Below are positions 52,106 through 61,863 of a stretch of DNA of 64,000 nucleotides, one piece after another. The notes under the pieces are model-generated. The model searched no databases and was not told the origin of the DNA. It saw only the letters and a program-made list of their open reading frames with translations. Origin of the DNA: Xenophilus aerolatus (GTDB taxonomy: Bacteria > Pseudomonadota > Gammaproteobacteria > Burkholderiales > Burkholderiaceae_C); the NCBI GenBank assembly GCA_029968055.1, contig JASCNX010000004.1, positions 248,001-312,000 of the forward strand. The letters are read 5' to 3'. Position numbers and translations under genes: made by a program. How positions within the stretch are numbered: position 1 is the stretch's first letter; every line of letters begins with the position of its first letter.

Positions 52106-52184
52106 GCCTGGCAGCAGCCATGCGGCCGACTCAGGGATAGCCGCGCTGCGGGCGCCGCGCCGGATGCGGACAATCGCCGGCACC

Positions 52185-53174
52185 ATGCAACGCCACACCT
52201 TCCTGTCTTCCCTTGCCGCCGCGGCCCTCGCGCTCGGTGGCTTCGCATCCCTGGCCACGCCTGCGCACGCGCAGCAGCGCACCGTTCGCCTCGTCGTTCC
52301 CTACGCCGCCGGCGGCCCCATCGACATCACGGCGCGTGCCCTGGCCGAACGCGTGAAGGACGCCCTGGGCGGGCCGGTCATCATCGACAACAAGCCCGGT
52401 GCCGGCGGCAACATCGGCGCCGACATGGTGGCCAAGGCGGCGCCCGACGGCCTGACCATCGGCATCGCGGCCACGGCCACCAACGCGGTGAACCCGTGGC
52501 TCTATTCGAAGATGCCCTTCAACGCCGCGACCGACTTCGCGCCCGTCACGCAGATGGTCCGCGTGCCGAACGTGCTGGTGATGAATGCCGACACGGCCCA
52601 ACGCCTGAAGATCGATTCGCTCAAGGACCTGATCGCCTACGCCAAGGCCAACCCCGGCAAGCTCAACTACGGCAGCGGCGGCAACGGCAGCGCCGGGCAC
52701 CTGGCCGGCGAGATGTTCAAGAAGGCGGCCGGCATCTTCGCCGTGCACATCCCCTACAACGGCGGCAACCCGGCGCAGCTGGCGCTGCTGTCGGGCCAGG
52801 TGGACTTCAACTTCGACAACCTCGCCACGGCGGCGCCGAACATCAAGGCCGGCAAGCTCAAGGCCATTGCCGTCACCACGCTGCAGCGCAGCCCCTTCCT
52901 GCCCGACACGCCGCCCGTGGCCGACACGCTCAAGGGCTTCGCTATCGACACCTGGTGGGGCCTGGTCGCGCCCGCCGGCACGCCCAAGGACGTGGTGGAC
53001 AAGCTGAACCATGCCTTCGTCGCCGCCCTGAACGCAGCGGAGACGAAGAGCCGCTTCGCACTGCTCTTCGCCGAGCCGGTGCCCACCACGCCCGAACAGT
53101 TCGGCGCCTTCATGAAAAGCGAACTGGCGAAGTACGAACAGGTGGTGAAGGCCACCGGCGCGAAGGTCGACTAA
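52185..53174 (+). CDS. Bug/TctC-family periplasmic substrate-binding protein
   Basis: A 329-residue protein with a Sec signal peptide (MQRHTFLSSLAAAALALGG, cleavage after AHAQ). The mature protein has LVVPYAAGGPIDITAR, NKPGAGGNIGADMVAKA, GSGGNGSAGHLAGE and HIPYNGG, the binding-loop segments of Bug proteins, which bind dicarboxylates, amino acids or aromatic acids. An ATG at 52164 would add seven residues. It stands alone, with no tctA or tctB gene, and a terminator follows between it and livF. Confidence 0.92.
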   Translation: MQRHTFLSSLAAAALALGGFASLATPAHAQQRTVRLVVPYAAGGPIDITARALAERVKDALGGPVIIDNKPGAGGNIGADMVAKAAPDGLTIGIAATATNAVNPWLYSKMPFNAATDFAPVTQMVRVPNVLVMNADTAQRLKIDSLKDLIAYAKANPGKLNYGSGGNGSAGHLAGEMFKKAAGIFAVHIPYNGGNPAQLALLSGQVDFNFDNLATAAPNIKAGKLKAIAVTTLQRSPFLPDTPPVADTLKGFAIDTWWGLVAPAGTPKDVVDKLNHAFVAALNAAETKSRFALLFAEPVPTTPEQFGAFMKSELAKYEQVVKATGAKVD

Positions 53175-53258
53175 GGCGAGCGTGCAGGGGGTGGCGGCTG
53201 CGGCGACCATGCGGTCGGCGCCGGTCGCCTCGAAATCGATCCCCGGACACTCAACAAA

Positions 53259-53283
53259 AAGGCCCGCAGCGCGGGCCTTCTTT
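53259..53283. terminator. bidirectional terminator between Bug gene and liv operon
   Basis: A perfect 9-bp stem AAGGCCCGC with GCGGGCCTT around AGC. An A run lies on the left and CTTTCT on the right, so it can end transcripts from both convergent genes. Confidence 0.88.
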
Positions 53284-53299
53284 CTGACGCCGGCCTCGC

Positions 53300-54016
53300 C
53301 TATTCGCCGAGATACGCCGCGCGCACCTTCGGGTCGTTGAGCATCACCTTCGCATCGCCGCTCATGGTGATCAGGCCCGACTCCATCACGTAGCCGCGGT
53401 TGGCCAGCTGCAGTGCGCGGCTGGCATTCTGCTCCACCAACAGGATCGTGACGCCCTGCTTGTAGACGTCCTGCACGACCTCGAAGATCTTGTCGCACAT
53501 GATCGGCGACAGGCCCATCGTGGGTTCGTCGAGCAGTAGCACCTTGGGGCGTGCCATCAGTGCGCGGCCCATGGCCAGCATCTGCTGCTCGCCGCCCGAC
53601 ATCGTGCCCGCGAGCTGCGTGGCGCGCTCCTTCAGGCGCGGGAAGATCGAGAACACCTTGTCGATGTCCTTGGCGATCTCGGCCTTGTCGTTGCGGATGT
53701 AGGCGCCGATCTGCAGGTTCTCGGTGATGGTCATGCGCGTGAAGACGCCGCGCCCTTCGGGCACCATGACCAGGCCTTCCTTGACCATGTCCCACGCGCC
53801 GCGGCCCTTGATGGGCTTGCCCAGGAACTCGATGTGGCCGTCCAGTGCCGCCAGGGTGCCGGTGATGGCCTTCATGGTGGTGGTCTTGCCGGCGCCGTTG
53901 GAGCCGATGAGCGAGACCAGCTCGCCCTCGCGCACCTCAAAATCCACGCCCTTGACGGCCTGGATGCCGCCGTATGCGACCTTCAGGCCGCTGACTTTCA
54001 ACAGTGTCTGTGCCAT
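53300..54016 (-). CDS. livF: branched-chain amino acid ABC transporter ATPase LivF
   Basis: A 238-residue ATPase. Walker A is GSNGAGKTT near residue 40, the Q loop is followed by MVPEGRGVFTRMTITENL (the LivF hallmark), the signature is MSGGEQQMLAMGRAL, Walker B LLLDEPTMGLSP, and the switch position is VEQNASRAL. With LivG it powers import of leucine, isoleucine, valine or related compounds. It is the last gene of the livHMGF operon, ten bases after livG. Promiscuous relatives import amides, urea or aromatic acids, so the substrate is not certain. Confidence 0.95.
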   Translation of the reverse strand: MAQTLLKVSGLKVAYGGIQAVKGVDFEVREGELVSLIGSNGAGKTTTMKAITGTLAALDGHIEFLGKPIKGRGAWDMVKEGLVMVPEGRGVFTRMTITENLQIGAYIRNDKAEIAKDIDKVFSIFPRLKERATQLAGTMSGGEQQMLAMGRALMARPKVLLLDEPTMGLSPIMCDKIFEVVQDVYKQGVTILLVEQNASRALQLANRGYVMESGLITMSGDAKVMLNDPKVRAAYLGE

Positions 54017-54026
54017 GCGTGGCCTC

Positions 54027-54797
54027 TCAATGTGCGCCGGTGCCGAGGTACGCCTCGATCACCTTTTCGTTCTTCTGCACCTCGGCGGGCAAGCCCTCGG
54101 CGATCTGCTTGCCGTAGTCGAGCACCGTCACGCGGTCGCACAGGCCCATGATGAGCTTCACGTCGTGCTCGATGATGAGCACGGTGCGGCTGTCCCGGCG
54201 GATGCGGTCGATCAGCTCGCGCAGCTGCACCTTCTCGGTCGCGTTCATGCCGGCGGCCGGCTCGTCGAGCGCGATCAGCTGCGGGTCGGTGGCCAGGGCA
54301 CGCGCGATCTCGAGGCGTCGCTGGTCGCCGTAGCTCAGCGTGCGGGCCTTGAAGTCGGCGTACTTGCCGACGCCGACGTAATCGAGCAGTTCGTGCGCGC
54401 GGTCGGCGATGGCTTTTTCCTCGGCCTTGAAACCGGGGCTGCGGAAGATGGCGCCGAACACGCCCGAATGCGTGCGCACGTGGCGCCCGACCATCACGTT
54501 CTCCAGTGCCGTCATCTCGGCGAAGAGCCGGATGTTCTGGAAGGTGCGCGCGATGCCGGCCTTGGCCACCGTGTGCACCGCGGTCGGCGCGTAGGGTTTG
54601 CCGGCCAGCTCGAAGCTGCCGCTGTCGGGCGTGTACAGGCCGGTGATGACGTTGAAGAAGGTGGTCTTGCCCGCGCCGTTGGGGCCGATGAGGCCGTAGA
54701 CCTGGCCGCGCTCGATCTTGATGCCGACGTCCGACAGGGCCTGCAGCCCGCCGAATCGTTTGGAGATGCCGCTGACGTTGAGGATGGTGTCTGCCAT
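54027..54797 (-). CDS. livG: branched-chain amino acid ABC transporter ATPase LivG
   Basis: A 256-residue ATPase with Walker A GPNGAGKTTFFN, GIARTFQNIRLFAEMTALENVMVG (LivG hallmark), signature LSYGDQRRLEIARAL, Walker B LIALDEPAAGMN and H-loop IEHDVKLIM. The ATG at 54797 was chosen because GGAG lies nine bases before it; an ATG 15 bases upstream would place that sequence inside the gene. The gap from livM is 21 bases, and livF follows after ten. Confidence 0.95.
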   Translation of the reverse strand: MADTILNVSGISKRFGGLQALSDVGIKIERGQVYGLIGPNGAGKTTFFNVITGLYTPDSGSFELAGKPYAPTAVHTVAKAGIARTFQNIRLFAEMTALENVMVGRHVRTHSGVFGAIFRSPGFKAEEKAIADRAHELLDYVGVGKYADFKARTLSYGDQRRLEIARALATDPQLIALDEPAAGMNATEKVQLRELIDRIRRDSRTVLIIEHDVKLIMGLCDRVTVLDYGKQIAEGLPAEVQKNEKVIEAYLGTGAH

Positions 54798-54818
54798 GTT
54801 CTGATGCTCCATCCGTGC

Positions 54819-56006
54819 TCAGGGGTTGATCGACATCGGACGGTTGGCCGTGCCCGGCACTTCGTCGGCCGGGTTGTCGACGCCGGGCTCGACGGCCTGC
54901 GCCGAGCCGGGGTTCGGGTCCGGGGCGCGCCGGCCCTTGAGCGACTTGCCGTGCTCGGGCGACGGCCACAGGCCGCGCGGGCGCGTGAGCATGATCAGGA
55001 TCATGGCCAGCGCGATGAAGAGCTGGCGCAGGATGGACGCATCCAGGCGCCCGTCGGTCATCGACTGCAGCGGGCCCGCGACGTAGCGCAGCACCTCGGG
55101 CAGCGCGGCCAGCAGCACGGCACCGAGGATGACGCCCGGCAGGTGGCCCACGCCGCCCAGCACCACCATGGCGACGATCATCACCGACTCCATGAGGCTG
55201 AAGGACTCGGGCGACACGAAGCCCTGGAAGGCCGCGAACATCGCGCCGGACACGCCGCCGAAGCTCGCGCCCATGCCGAAGGCCAGCAGCTTCATGTTGC
55301 GGGTGTTGATGCCCATCGCCTTGGCGGCGATCTCGTCCTCGCGGATGGCCATCCAGCCGCGGCCGACGCGCGAGTTCTGCAGGCGGTGCGAGATGATCAC
55401 GCTGAAGATCACCAGCACCAGGAACAGGTAGTAGTACATCGACACCGAGGAGATCGTGTAGTCGCCCAGCTTGAGCGGCCGGCCGAGGTCGAGGCCGAAG
55501 ATCTTGATCGAGTCGATCGCGGTGATGCCCTTGGGGCCGTTGGTGATGTTGTAGGGGTGGTCCAGCGTGTTCATGAACACGCGGATGATTTCGCCGAAGC
55601 CCAGGGTCACGATGGCGAGGTAGTCGCCGCGCAGCTTGAGCGTGGGCGCACCCAGCAGCACGCCCAGCAGCCCCGCGAGCGCGAGCGCGGCCGGTATGAC
55701 GAGGATGAGCGAGGTGTGGAAGCCGTTGGGGAACATCGCCTTCAGCGCGGCGAAGTTGTCGGTCAGCTGACTCGAACCCAGCAGCGCGTACAGGTAGGCC
55801 CCGATGGCGAAGAAGGCCACGTAGCCCAGGTCGAGCAGGCCGGCATAGCCCACCACGATGTTCAGGCCCAGGGCCAGCAGCACGTACAGCAGTGCGATGT
55901 CGACGATGCGCACCCAGGCATTGCCCTGGGTCTGCAGCACCAGCGGCAGCGCCAGCAGGGCGACGGCCGCGATCAGGAAGACGATGAGGTTCTTGCTGTT
56001 CTTCAT
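54819..56006 (-). CDS. livM: branched-chain amino acid ABC transporter permease LivM
   Basis: A 395-residue membrane protein with about ten helices. GLLDLGYVAFFAIGAYLYALLG and GDYLAIVTLGFGEIIRV are LivM signatures, and GRGWMAIREDEIAAKAMGIN is the ATPase-contacting loop. The C-terminus has a long polar tail (about 45 residues) that is not part of the core. The ATG at 56006 is preceded by GGGAGA; a GTG seven codons upstream is less likely. It lies 13 bases after livH. Confidence 0.95.
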   Translation of the reverse strand: MKNSKNLIVFLIAAVALLALPLVLQTQGNAWVRIVDIALLYVLLALGLNIVVGYAGLLDLGYVAFFAIGAYLYALLGSSQLTDNFAALKAMFPNGFHTSLILVIPAALALAGLLGVLLGAPTLKLRGDYLAIVTLGFGEIIRVFMNTLDHPYNITNGPKGITAIDSIKIFGLDLGRPLKLGDYTISSVSMYYYLFLVLVIFSVIISHRLQNSRVGRGWMAIREDEIAAKAMGINTRNMKLLAFGMGASFGGVSGAMFAAFQGFVSPESFSLMESVMIVAMVVLGGVGHLPGVILGAVLLAALPEVLRYVAGPLQSMTDGRLDASILRQLFIALAMILIMLTRPRGLWPSPEHGKSLKGRRAPDPNPGSAQAVEPGVDNPADEVPGTANRPMSINP

Positions 56007-56019
56007 GTGCGTCTCCCGC

Positions 56020-56949
56020 TCAGGCACGGTCCGCCACGCGCTCGCCCAGCAGGCCCGACGGCCGGATGGTGAGGGTGATGATCAGGATGACGAAGGCGAA
56101 GATGTCGCTGTGCTGGCTGCCCAGCACGCCCCCGGTGACGTCGCTCAGGTAGCCCGCGCCGACCGCCTCGATGATGCCCAGCAGGATGCCGCCGACCACG
56201 GCGCCGGCCAGGTTGCCGATGCCGCCGAACACGGCCGCCGTGAAGGCTTTCAGGCCGGGAATGAAGCCCATCGCGTGCTGCGCGATGCCGTAGTTGGAGG
56301 CGTACATCACGCCCGCGATGGCGGCGAGCACGGCACCGATGATGAAGGTGGCCGAGATCACCATGTCGGGGCGGATGCCCATGAGCGCGGCGACGCGCGG
56401 GTTCTCGGCGGTGGCGCGCATCGCACGGCCGAGCTTGGTGTAGTTGACCAGCCAGGTCAGCACCGCGAGGGACACGGCGGTGAGCCCGAGGATCATGATC
56501 TGCGTGGGCGTGATGGCCGCGCCGGCGATGTGGATCGGGTCGCTGGGCAGCAGCGTGGGGTAGGCCTTGTTGGTGGGACGCCAGATGATCATCGCCAGCG
56601 TCTGCAGGAAGATCGACATGCCGATCGCCGTGATGAGCGGCGCCAGCTTGGGGCTGTTGCGAAGCGGCCGGTAGGCCACCTTCTCGATCACGAAGTTGAG
56701 CGTGGCGGCCACCACGCAGGCAATGATCAACGCGAGGATCAGGATGATCCAGCCCGGCGTGCCCGGCATGGCGGCCTGCATCCAGCCGATGATGGTCCAG
56801 CTCGTGAGCGCTCCCACCATGAGGACCTCGCCATGGGCGAAATTGATCAGGTTGATGATGCCGTACACCATGGTGTAGCCCAAGGCTATCAAGGCATACA
56901 TGCTGCCGAGAACCAGACCGTTGATGATCTGCTGCAGCAGGATTTCCAT
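56020..56949 (-). CDS. livH: branched-chain amino acid ABC transporter permease LivH
   Basis: A 309-residue membrane protein with about eight helices and the LivH marks GLVLGSMYALIALGYTMVYGI, INFAHGEVLMVGA and RATAENPRVAALMGI. It is the first gene of the livHMGF operon. The ATG at 56949 gives the family start MEILLQQIINGL, with GAGGGA about ten bases upstream. No livK binding-protein gene is in the operon, so the substrate-binding subunit must be encoded elsewhere. Confidence 0.95.
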   Translation of the reverse strand: MEILLQQIINGLVLGSMYALIALGYTMVYGIINLINFAHGEVLMVGALTSWTIIGWMQAAMPGTPGWIILILALIIACVVAATLNFVIEKVAYRPLRNSPKLAPLITAIGMSIFLQTLAMIIWRPTNKAYPTLLPSDPIHIAGAAITPTQIMILGLTAVSLAVLTWLVNYTKLGRAMRATAENPRVAALMGIRPDMVISATFIIGAVLAAIAGVMYASNYGIAQHAMGFIPGLKAFTAAVFGGIGNLAGAVVGGILLGIIEAVGAGYLSDVTGGVLGSQHSDIFAFVILIITLTIRPSGLLGERVADRA

Positions 56950-57001
56950 AAGAAAGAGTCCCTCTCTGTTGTGCACCCTGTGAAGGTGCGCGCTCTGCCA
57001 A

Positions 57002-57013
57002 CCGGTGCACCGG
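57002..57013. promoter_or_regulatory. 12-bp palindrome in the liv promoter region
   Basis: CCGGTGCACCGG is a perfect palindrome 53 bases upstream of livH; a related GTGCACC and GGTGC pair lies at 56971-56989. It may be an operator for the liv operon, which is inference from position only. Confidence 0.35.
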
Positions 57014-57036
57014 ATTGGCGCCTTGGTCTACTTAGC

Positions 57037-57068
57037 AAAAAACCCGCCAGCATGGGTGATGCGCGGGT
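57037..57068 (-). terminator. intrinsic terminator of rarA
   Basis: On the minus strand, ACCCGC-GCAT pairs with ATGC-GCGGGT (two-base bulge) around a CACCC loop, followed by six T residues. It lies 131 bases after the rarA stop and upstream of the liv operon, so it separates the two transcription units. Confidence 0.85.
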
Positions 57069-57198
57069 CGAGTGGGCGGGATTTTAGACAGGGGCGCTTG
57101 CCAGTTTGGTGCGCAGGTGGCGCGGGTTTTCCCGCTGGTCGTTCAGCCGTTTGGGCATGAGCGCATGCGGCTGGTGCATGCGCGGCTGACCATGGTGG

Positions 57199-58506
57199 TC
57201 AGCTTTCGGCCTCGTCGTTGCGGCGCCGCAGCTCCCGAAGCTTCTCGGCGATGCGGATCTCCAGGCCACGCTCGACAGGCCGGTAGAAGCCCGGGGCGTC
57301 CATCCCTTCGGGCAGGTAGGTCTCGCCCGCCGCGAAAGCGCCCTCCTCGTCGTGCGCGTAGCGGTAGCCCTTGCCGTAGTCGAGCTCCTTCATGAGCCGG
57401 GTCGGCGCGTTGCGCAGATGCATGGGCACGGGACGGGTACCGTCCTTCTTCACGAAGGCCTTGGCCTCGTTGAAGGCCGCATACACCGCATTCGATTTGG
57501 GCGCCACGGCGAGATACACGACGCACTGCGCCAGTGCCAGCTCCCCCTCCGGCGTGCCCAGGCGCTCGTAGGTCTCGGCGGCATCGAGTGCCAGGCGCAG
57601 CGCCCGCGGGTCGGCCAGGCCGATGTCCTCGCTGGCCATGCGCACCAGCCGGCGCGCCATGTAGCGCGGGTCGGCGCCGCCGTCGAGCATGCGCACAAAC
57701 CAGTACAGCGCCGCGTCGGGGTCGCTGCCGCGCACCGACTTGTGCAGCGCGCTGATGGTGTCGTAGAACTGCTCGCCGCCTTTGTCGTAGCGCCGCATGC
57801 GCTCACCCAGCACGCGCAGCAGCCAGGCATCGTCGATGCGCTGCAGCTGCTCGGCACCCGCGGCCACGGCCAGCGTCTCGAGCGTGTTCAGCAGCCGCCG
57901 CGCATCGCCGTCGGCGTAGGCGATGAGCCGCTCGAGCGCGGCATCCTCGATCGCGGGCACGGCATCGATGGCCTGCGCGCGCTCGACGATCTGCTTCAGG
58001 TCGGCCTCGCCCAGGGGCTGCAGCACGTACACCGCCGCGCGCGAGAGCAGCGCGGAATTGACCTCGAACGACGGGTTCTCGGTCGTTGCACCGATGAAGG
58101 TGAACAGGCCCGACTCGACATGCGGCAGGAAGGCGTCCTGCTGGCTCTTGTTGAAGCGGTGCACCTCGTCGACGAAGACGATGGTGCGCTGCTGCGTGAG
58201 GCCGTCGCGTGCAAGCGTGGCGCGCTCGACGGCCTCGCGAATGTCCTTGACGCCGCCCAGCACCGCGCTGATGGCGATGAACTGCGCATCGAAGGCGTCG
58301 GCCATCAGGCGCGCGATGGTGGTCTTGCCCACGCCGGGCGGCCCCCACAGGATGCAGGAGTGTGGCCGGCCGGACTCGAAGGCGATGCGCAGCGGCATGC
58401 CGGGACCGAGCAGGTGCTGCTGGCCGATCACCTCGCCCAGCCGCCGCGGCCGCAGGCGCTCCGCCAACGGCGAATGGGTGGAAGGCAGGGAGGGCGCGGC
58501 GGGCAT
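57199..58506 (-). CDS. rarA: replication-associated recombination protein A
   Basis: A 435-residue AAA+ ATPase related to clamp loaders. Walker A is GPPGVGKTTIARLMAD near residue 57, Walker B VFVDEVHRFNKSQQDAFLP, with sensor GATTENPSFEVNSALLSRA. The C-terminal part (LVRMASEDIGLADPRAL, then MHLRNAPTRLMKELDYGKGYRYAHD) is the tetramer-forming domain. It acts at stalled replication forks with single-strand-binding protein. Full length. It lies in the usual order rarA, lolA, ftsK, read from left to right. Confidence 0.96.
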   Translation of the reverse strand: MPAAPSLPSTHSPLAERLRPRRLGEVIGQQHLLGPGMPLRIAFESGRPHSCILWGPPGVGKTTIARLMADAFDAQFIAISAVLGGVKDIREAVERATLARDGLTQQRTIVFVDEVHRFNKSQQDAFLPHVESGLFTFIGATTENPSFEVNSALLSRAAVYVLQPLGEADLKQIVERAQAIDAVPAIEDAALERLIAYADGDARRLLNTLETLAVAAGAEQLQRIDDAWLLRVLGERMRRYDKGGEQFYDTISALHKSVRGSDPDAALYWFVRMLDGGADPRYMARRLVRMASEDIGLADPRALRLALDAAETYERLGTPEGELALAQCVVYLAVAPKSNAVYAAFNEAKAFVKKDGTRPVPMHLRNAPTRLMKELDYGKGYRYAHDEEGAFAAGETYLPEGMDAPGFYRPVERGLEIRIAEKLRELRRRNDEAES

Positions 58507-58559
58507 GGGGTGGTTATAGCGTGGCCCACGTGGGCGGCGACGCTAGGGGTGGCCGACCG

Positions 58560-59204
58560 TCACTGCTTGATCACGTCCGCGCCGGCGGGAACCTTGAACT
58601 GGAAGGCATCGGCGGGCAGCGCAGGGTTGAGTTCGACCTTGTCGAACTTCAGCACCGAGCGCTGGCCGAAGGCGTCGAGGATCTCGAGCGCTGCGAGCGC
58701 ATCGCCCTTGAAGCCGATCTGCACGTTCTGCAGTTGGCCGTCCTTGGACTTGGGCGTGGCCCGCACCCACTGCAGGCCGTCGCGCTCGGGCTGGTTGTCG
58801 AGCGTGAAGTCGGCCTGCAGCGCCTTCACGTCGGCCGCCGCGGCGATCAGCGCGGCCGGTGTCGAGCCCAGCGCCTGCGCCTGCGCACGCTGAGTGACCT
58901 GGTTGAGGTCGGCGTCGTACAACGACAGCGTCCTGCCGTCGGCGACGATGGTCTGGGCGAACGGCTTGCGGTAGTCGAAGCGGAAGCGCCCGGGCCGCTG
59001 GAATTCGAAGCTGCCGGTGGAGGTCTTGGCACGCGCGGGCTGGCCGTCCTTGGCCGGCGGCGTCACGGTCTGGGTGAAATCTGCCCGGCCGGACTTCGCG
59101 TTCTTCACGAAGGCTTCGAGGCTGTCGAGGCCGGCGGCCGATGCGCCCAGCGCATGCAGCCCGAGCAGCGAGGCAAGACCGAGGAGTCGGAGGGTTCGGT
59201 TCAT
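58560..59204 (-). CDS. lolA: outer-membrane lipoprotein carrier protein LolA
   Basis: A 214-residue periplasmic chaperone with signal peptide (MNRTLRLLGLASLLGLHALG, cleavage at ASA). The mature part has SGRADFTQTV, GSFEFQRPGRFRFDYRKPF and LSLYDADLNQVTQRA, the core of the half-barrel fold that carries lipoproteins from LolCDE to LolB. An AGGAGG sequence lies about ten bases before the ATG. It is encoded between ftsK and rarA, as in many betaproteobacteria. Confidence 0.95.
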   Translation of the reverse strand: MNRTLRLLGLASLLGLHALGASAAGLDSLEAFVKNAKSGRADFTQTVTPPAKDGQPARAKTSTGSFEFQRPGRFRFDYRKPFAQTIVADGRTLSLYDADLNQVTQRAQAQALGSTPAALIAAAADVKALQADFTLDNQPERDGLQWVRATPKSKDGQLQNVQIGFKGDALAALEILDAFGQRSVLKFDKVELNPALPADAFQFKVPAGADVIKQ

Positions 59205-59344
59205 GGACAAATCACAGGAGGAGAAGCTGCGCATCGACGCTGGAGTGTGGCGCCCGGACCGTGTTCCGGCCGTCAGCCGCCGACCGTGCAAAGGGTCGGC
59301 AAAGCACGGAAACCGGTTGCGACCGGCGCACAACCGGCCAACGC

Positions 59345-61735
59345 TCATTCGGCGCGGGCCGGCACCAGGATGTCGCGCTGCCCGCTGCCGCTCATCGCGC
59401 TGACGAGACCGGCCTTCTCCATGTCCTCGACAAGGCGCGCGGCGCGGTTGTAGCCGATCTTCAGGTGGCGCTGCACGAGCGAGATGCTGGCCTTGCGGTT
59501 CTTCAGCACCACCTCGACGGCCTGGTCGTACATCGGGTCCTTCTCGCCATCGGGGCCGCCCGGCATGGACAGATCCTCGTCATCGGCCGTGCCGCCTTCG
59601 AGCACGCCCTCGATGTAGTCGGGCTCGCCCTGGCTCTTGAGGTAGGCAACGACGCGATGCACCTCGTTGTCGGACACGAAGGCGCCATGCACGCGGATGG
59701 GCAGGCCGGTGCCGCTGGCCATGTAGAGCATGTCGCCCATGCCCAGCAGCGCCTCGGCGCCCATCTGGTCGAGGATGGTGCGCGAATCGATCTTGCTGCT
59801 GACCTGGAAGGCGATGCGCGTCGGGATGTTCGCCTTGATGAGGCCGGTGATCACGTCCACGCTCGGTCGCTGCGTGGCCAGGATGAGGTGGATGCCGGCC
59901 GCGCGCGCCTTCTGGGCCAGGCGGGCGATCAACTCCTCGATCTTCTTGCCGACGACCATCATCAGGTCGGCCAGTTCGTCGATGACGACGACGATGTGCG
60001 GTTCGCGCTTGAGCGGCTCCGGGTCGTCGGGCGTGAGGCTGAAGGGGTTGTAGATGAACTCCTCGCGCGCCTTGGCCTCGTCGATCTTGGTGTTGTAGCC
60101 GGCCAGGTTGCGCACGCCCAGCTTGCTCATCAGCTTGTAGCGGCGTTCCATCTCGGCCACGCACCAGTTCAGGCCGTGGGCGGCCTGCCGCATGTCGGTG
60201 ACCACCGGCGCCAGCAGGTGCGGGATGCCTTCGTAGACCGACATTTCCAGCATCTTGGGGTCGATCATGAGCAGGCGAACGTCGTTCGCCTCGGCCTTGT
60301 AGAGCAGCGAGAGGATCATGGCGTTGATCCCCACCGACTTGCCCGAACCGGTGGTGCCCGCCACCAGCACGTGCGGCATCTTGGCGAGGTCGGCGACCAC
60401 GGGGTTGCCGACGATGTCCTTGCCCAGGCCCATCGTGAGCATGGACTTGGCCTCGTTGTAGATCTGCGAGCCGAGGATCTCGCTGAGCTTGATCGACTGG
60501 CGCTTGGCGTTGGGCAGTTCCAGCGCCATGTAGTTCTTGCCGGGAATGGTCTCGATCACGCGGATCGACACCAGCGACAGCGAGCGCGCCAGGTCCTTGG
60601 CCAGGTTGACGATCTGCGAGCCCTTCACGCCGGTGGCCGGCTCGATCTCGTAGCGCGTGATCACGGGGCCAGGCGACGCGAGCACCACGCGCACCTCGAC
60701 GCCGAAGTCCTTGAGCTTCTTCTCGATCAGGCGCGAGGTCATCTCCAGCGTTTCGGCCGAGACCGATTCCTGGCGCGCCTGCGCGGCGTCGAGCAGGTCG
60801 ACCTGCGGCAGCTTGCTGTCGGGCAGCTCCTTGAAGAGCGGCTTCTGGCGTTCCTTGACCACGCGGTCGCTCTTGGGAACCTCGGCCAGCGCCGGCTCGA
60901 TCTGCACCGGCGGCGCCTTCTCGCGCCGCTTGAGCTTGGGCAGGGTGGTGATCTCGTCTTCGGCGGGCGAGCCCGACTCGTCGATGTCGGACAGGTCGCG
61001 TTCGAGCGTCGAGACCTCCTCGCGTTCGCGCCGCGCCTGCTTCCCCAGGGCGATGTCCTCGGCGATCTCGCGCTTCTCGCGCCGCATCTCGAACAGCGAG
61101 TACAGCCGTGCGCCGATGCGCTCTGCAATGTGGGTCCACGAGAAACGGAAGACCAGTGCGGAGCCGATCACCCCGCCGGCGATGGCCACCAGCGCCGAGC
61201 CCGTGAAGCCCAGCCACTTGATGCCGAAGGGCCCCACGAAGTAGCCGAGCACGCCGCCGCCGTGGCCGGGCAGGCGGAACTCGAGCCGGTAAAGGCGCGA
61301 CCACTCGAGCACCGCGCTCGCCGAGAGCAGGAGCAACAGCCCGAACCAGAAGGCCAGCCGGCTGCGGTTGAAGCGGCCGCGGGGTGGCGCGTCGGCCGCT
61401 TCGGGCCCGCCGCCGCGCAGCCAGTCGGCCAGCGAGGACAGCCACGCGCGGATGCCGGCGGCGAAGCACCACCACACCGAATAGCCCGCCAGGTAGTAGC
61501 TGCCATCGGCGATCCAGGCGCCCAGGCGGCCGCCCCAGTTCTTGATCGACCCGCCGGTGCCGGACGTGGACCAGGCTGCATCCGACGGCGTGTAGCTGAA
61601 CATCGCCAGCAGCCAGAACAGCAGCGCGACGAAGCCGGCGATGAGGGTGATTTCGTGGGCGAAGCGCAGCGCCCGCTGACGCACCGGCTGACTGTCGCCG
61701 GTCGAGGGGTGGAGGGTGTTCAGCGAATAGGTCAT
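59345..61735 (-). CDS. ftsK: DNA translocase FtsK
   Basis: A 796-residue translocase for chromosome segregation at the division septum. Four membrane helices lie in the first 210 residues, followed by a charged linker of about 130, the motor with Walker [13 protein letters not shown] and Walker [14 protein letters not shown], then the DNA-reading gamma domain at the C-terminus ([20 protein letters not shown], then [17 protein letters not shown]). The linker is short compared with that of E. coli FtsK (1,329 residues), as in other betaproteobacteria. It precedes lolA on the same strand. Confidence 0.97.
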   Translation of the reverse strand: MTYSLNTLHPSTGDSQPVRQRALRFAHEITLIAGFVALLFWLLAMFSYTPSDAAWSTSGTGGSIKNWGGRLGAWIADGSYYLAGYSVWWCFAAGIRAWLSSLADWLRGGGPEAADAPPRGRFNRSRLAFWFGLLLLLSASAVLEWSRLYRLEFRLPGHGGGVLGYFVGPFGIKWLGFTGSALVAIAGGVIGSALVFRFSWTHIAERIGARLYSLFEMRREKREIAEDIALGKQARREREEVSTLERDLSDIDESGSPAEDEITTLPKLKRREKAPPVQIEPALAEVPKSDRVVKERQKPLFKELPDSKLPQVDLLDAAQARQESVSAETLEMTSRLIEKKLKDFGVEVRVVLASPGPVITRYEIEPATGVKGSQIVNLAKDLARSLSLVSIRVIETIPGKNYMALELPNAKRQSIKLSEILGSQIYNEAKSMLTMGLGKDIVGNPVVADLAKMPHVLVAGTTGSGKSVGINAMILSLLYKAEANDVRLLMIDPKMLEMSVYEGIPHLLAPVVTDMRQAAHGLNWCVAEMERRYKLMSKLGVRNLAGYNTKIDEAKAREEFIYNPFSLTPDDPEPLKREPHIVVVIDELADLMMVVGKKIEELIARLAQKARAAGIHLILATQRPSVDVITGLIKANIPTRIAFQVSSKIDSRTILDQMGAEALLGMGDMLYMASGTGLPIRVHGAFVSDNEVHRVVAYLKSQGEPDYIEGVLEGGTADDEDLSMPGGPDGEKDPMYDQAVEVVLKNRKASISLVQRHLKIGYNRAARLVEDMEKAGLVSAMSGSGQRDILVPARAE

Positions 61736-61863
61736 GAAAGGTCCGAGCCCGGCCCACCGTGGTGCGCCGGGACCCAGAGACTACAACGAATCATGGCCCG
61801 GGCCGGTCCCCCGAGGCGGTCAGGACGATGCGGTGTGGCGTGCAGCCCGCACGCCCGCGCGCG

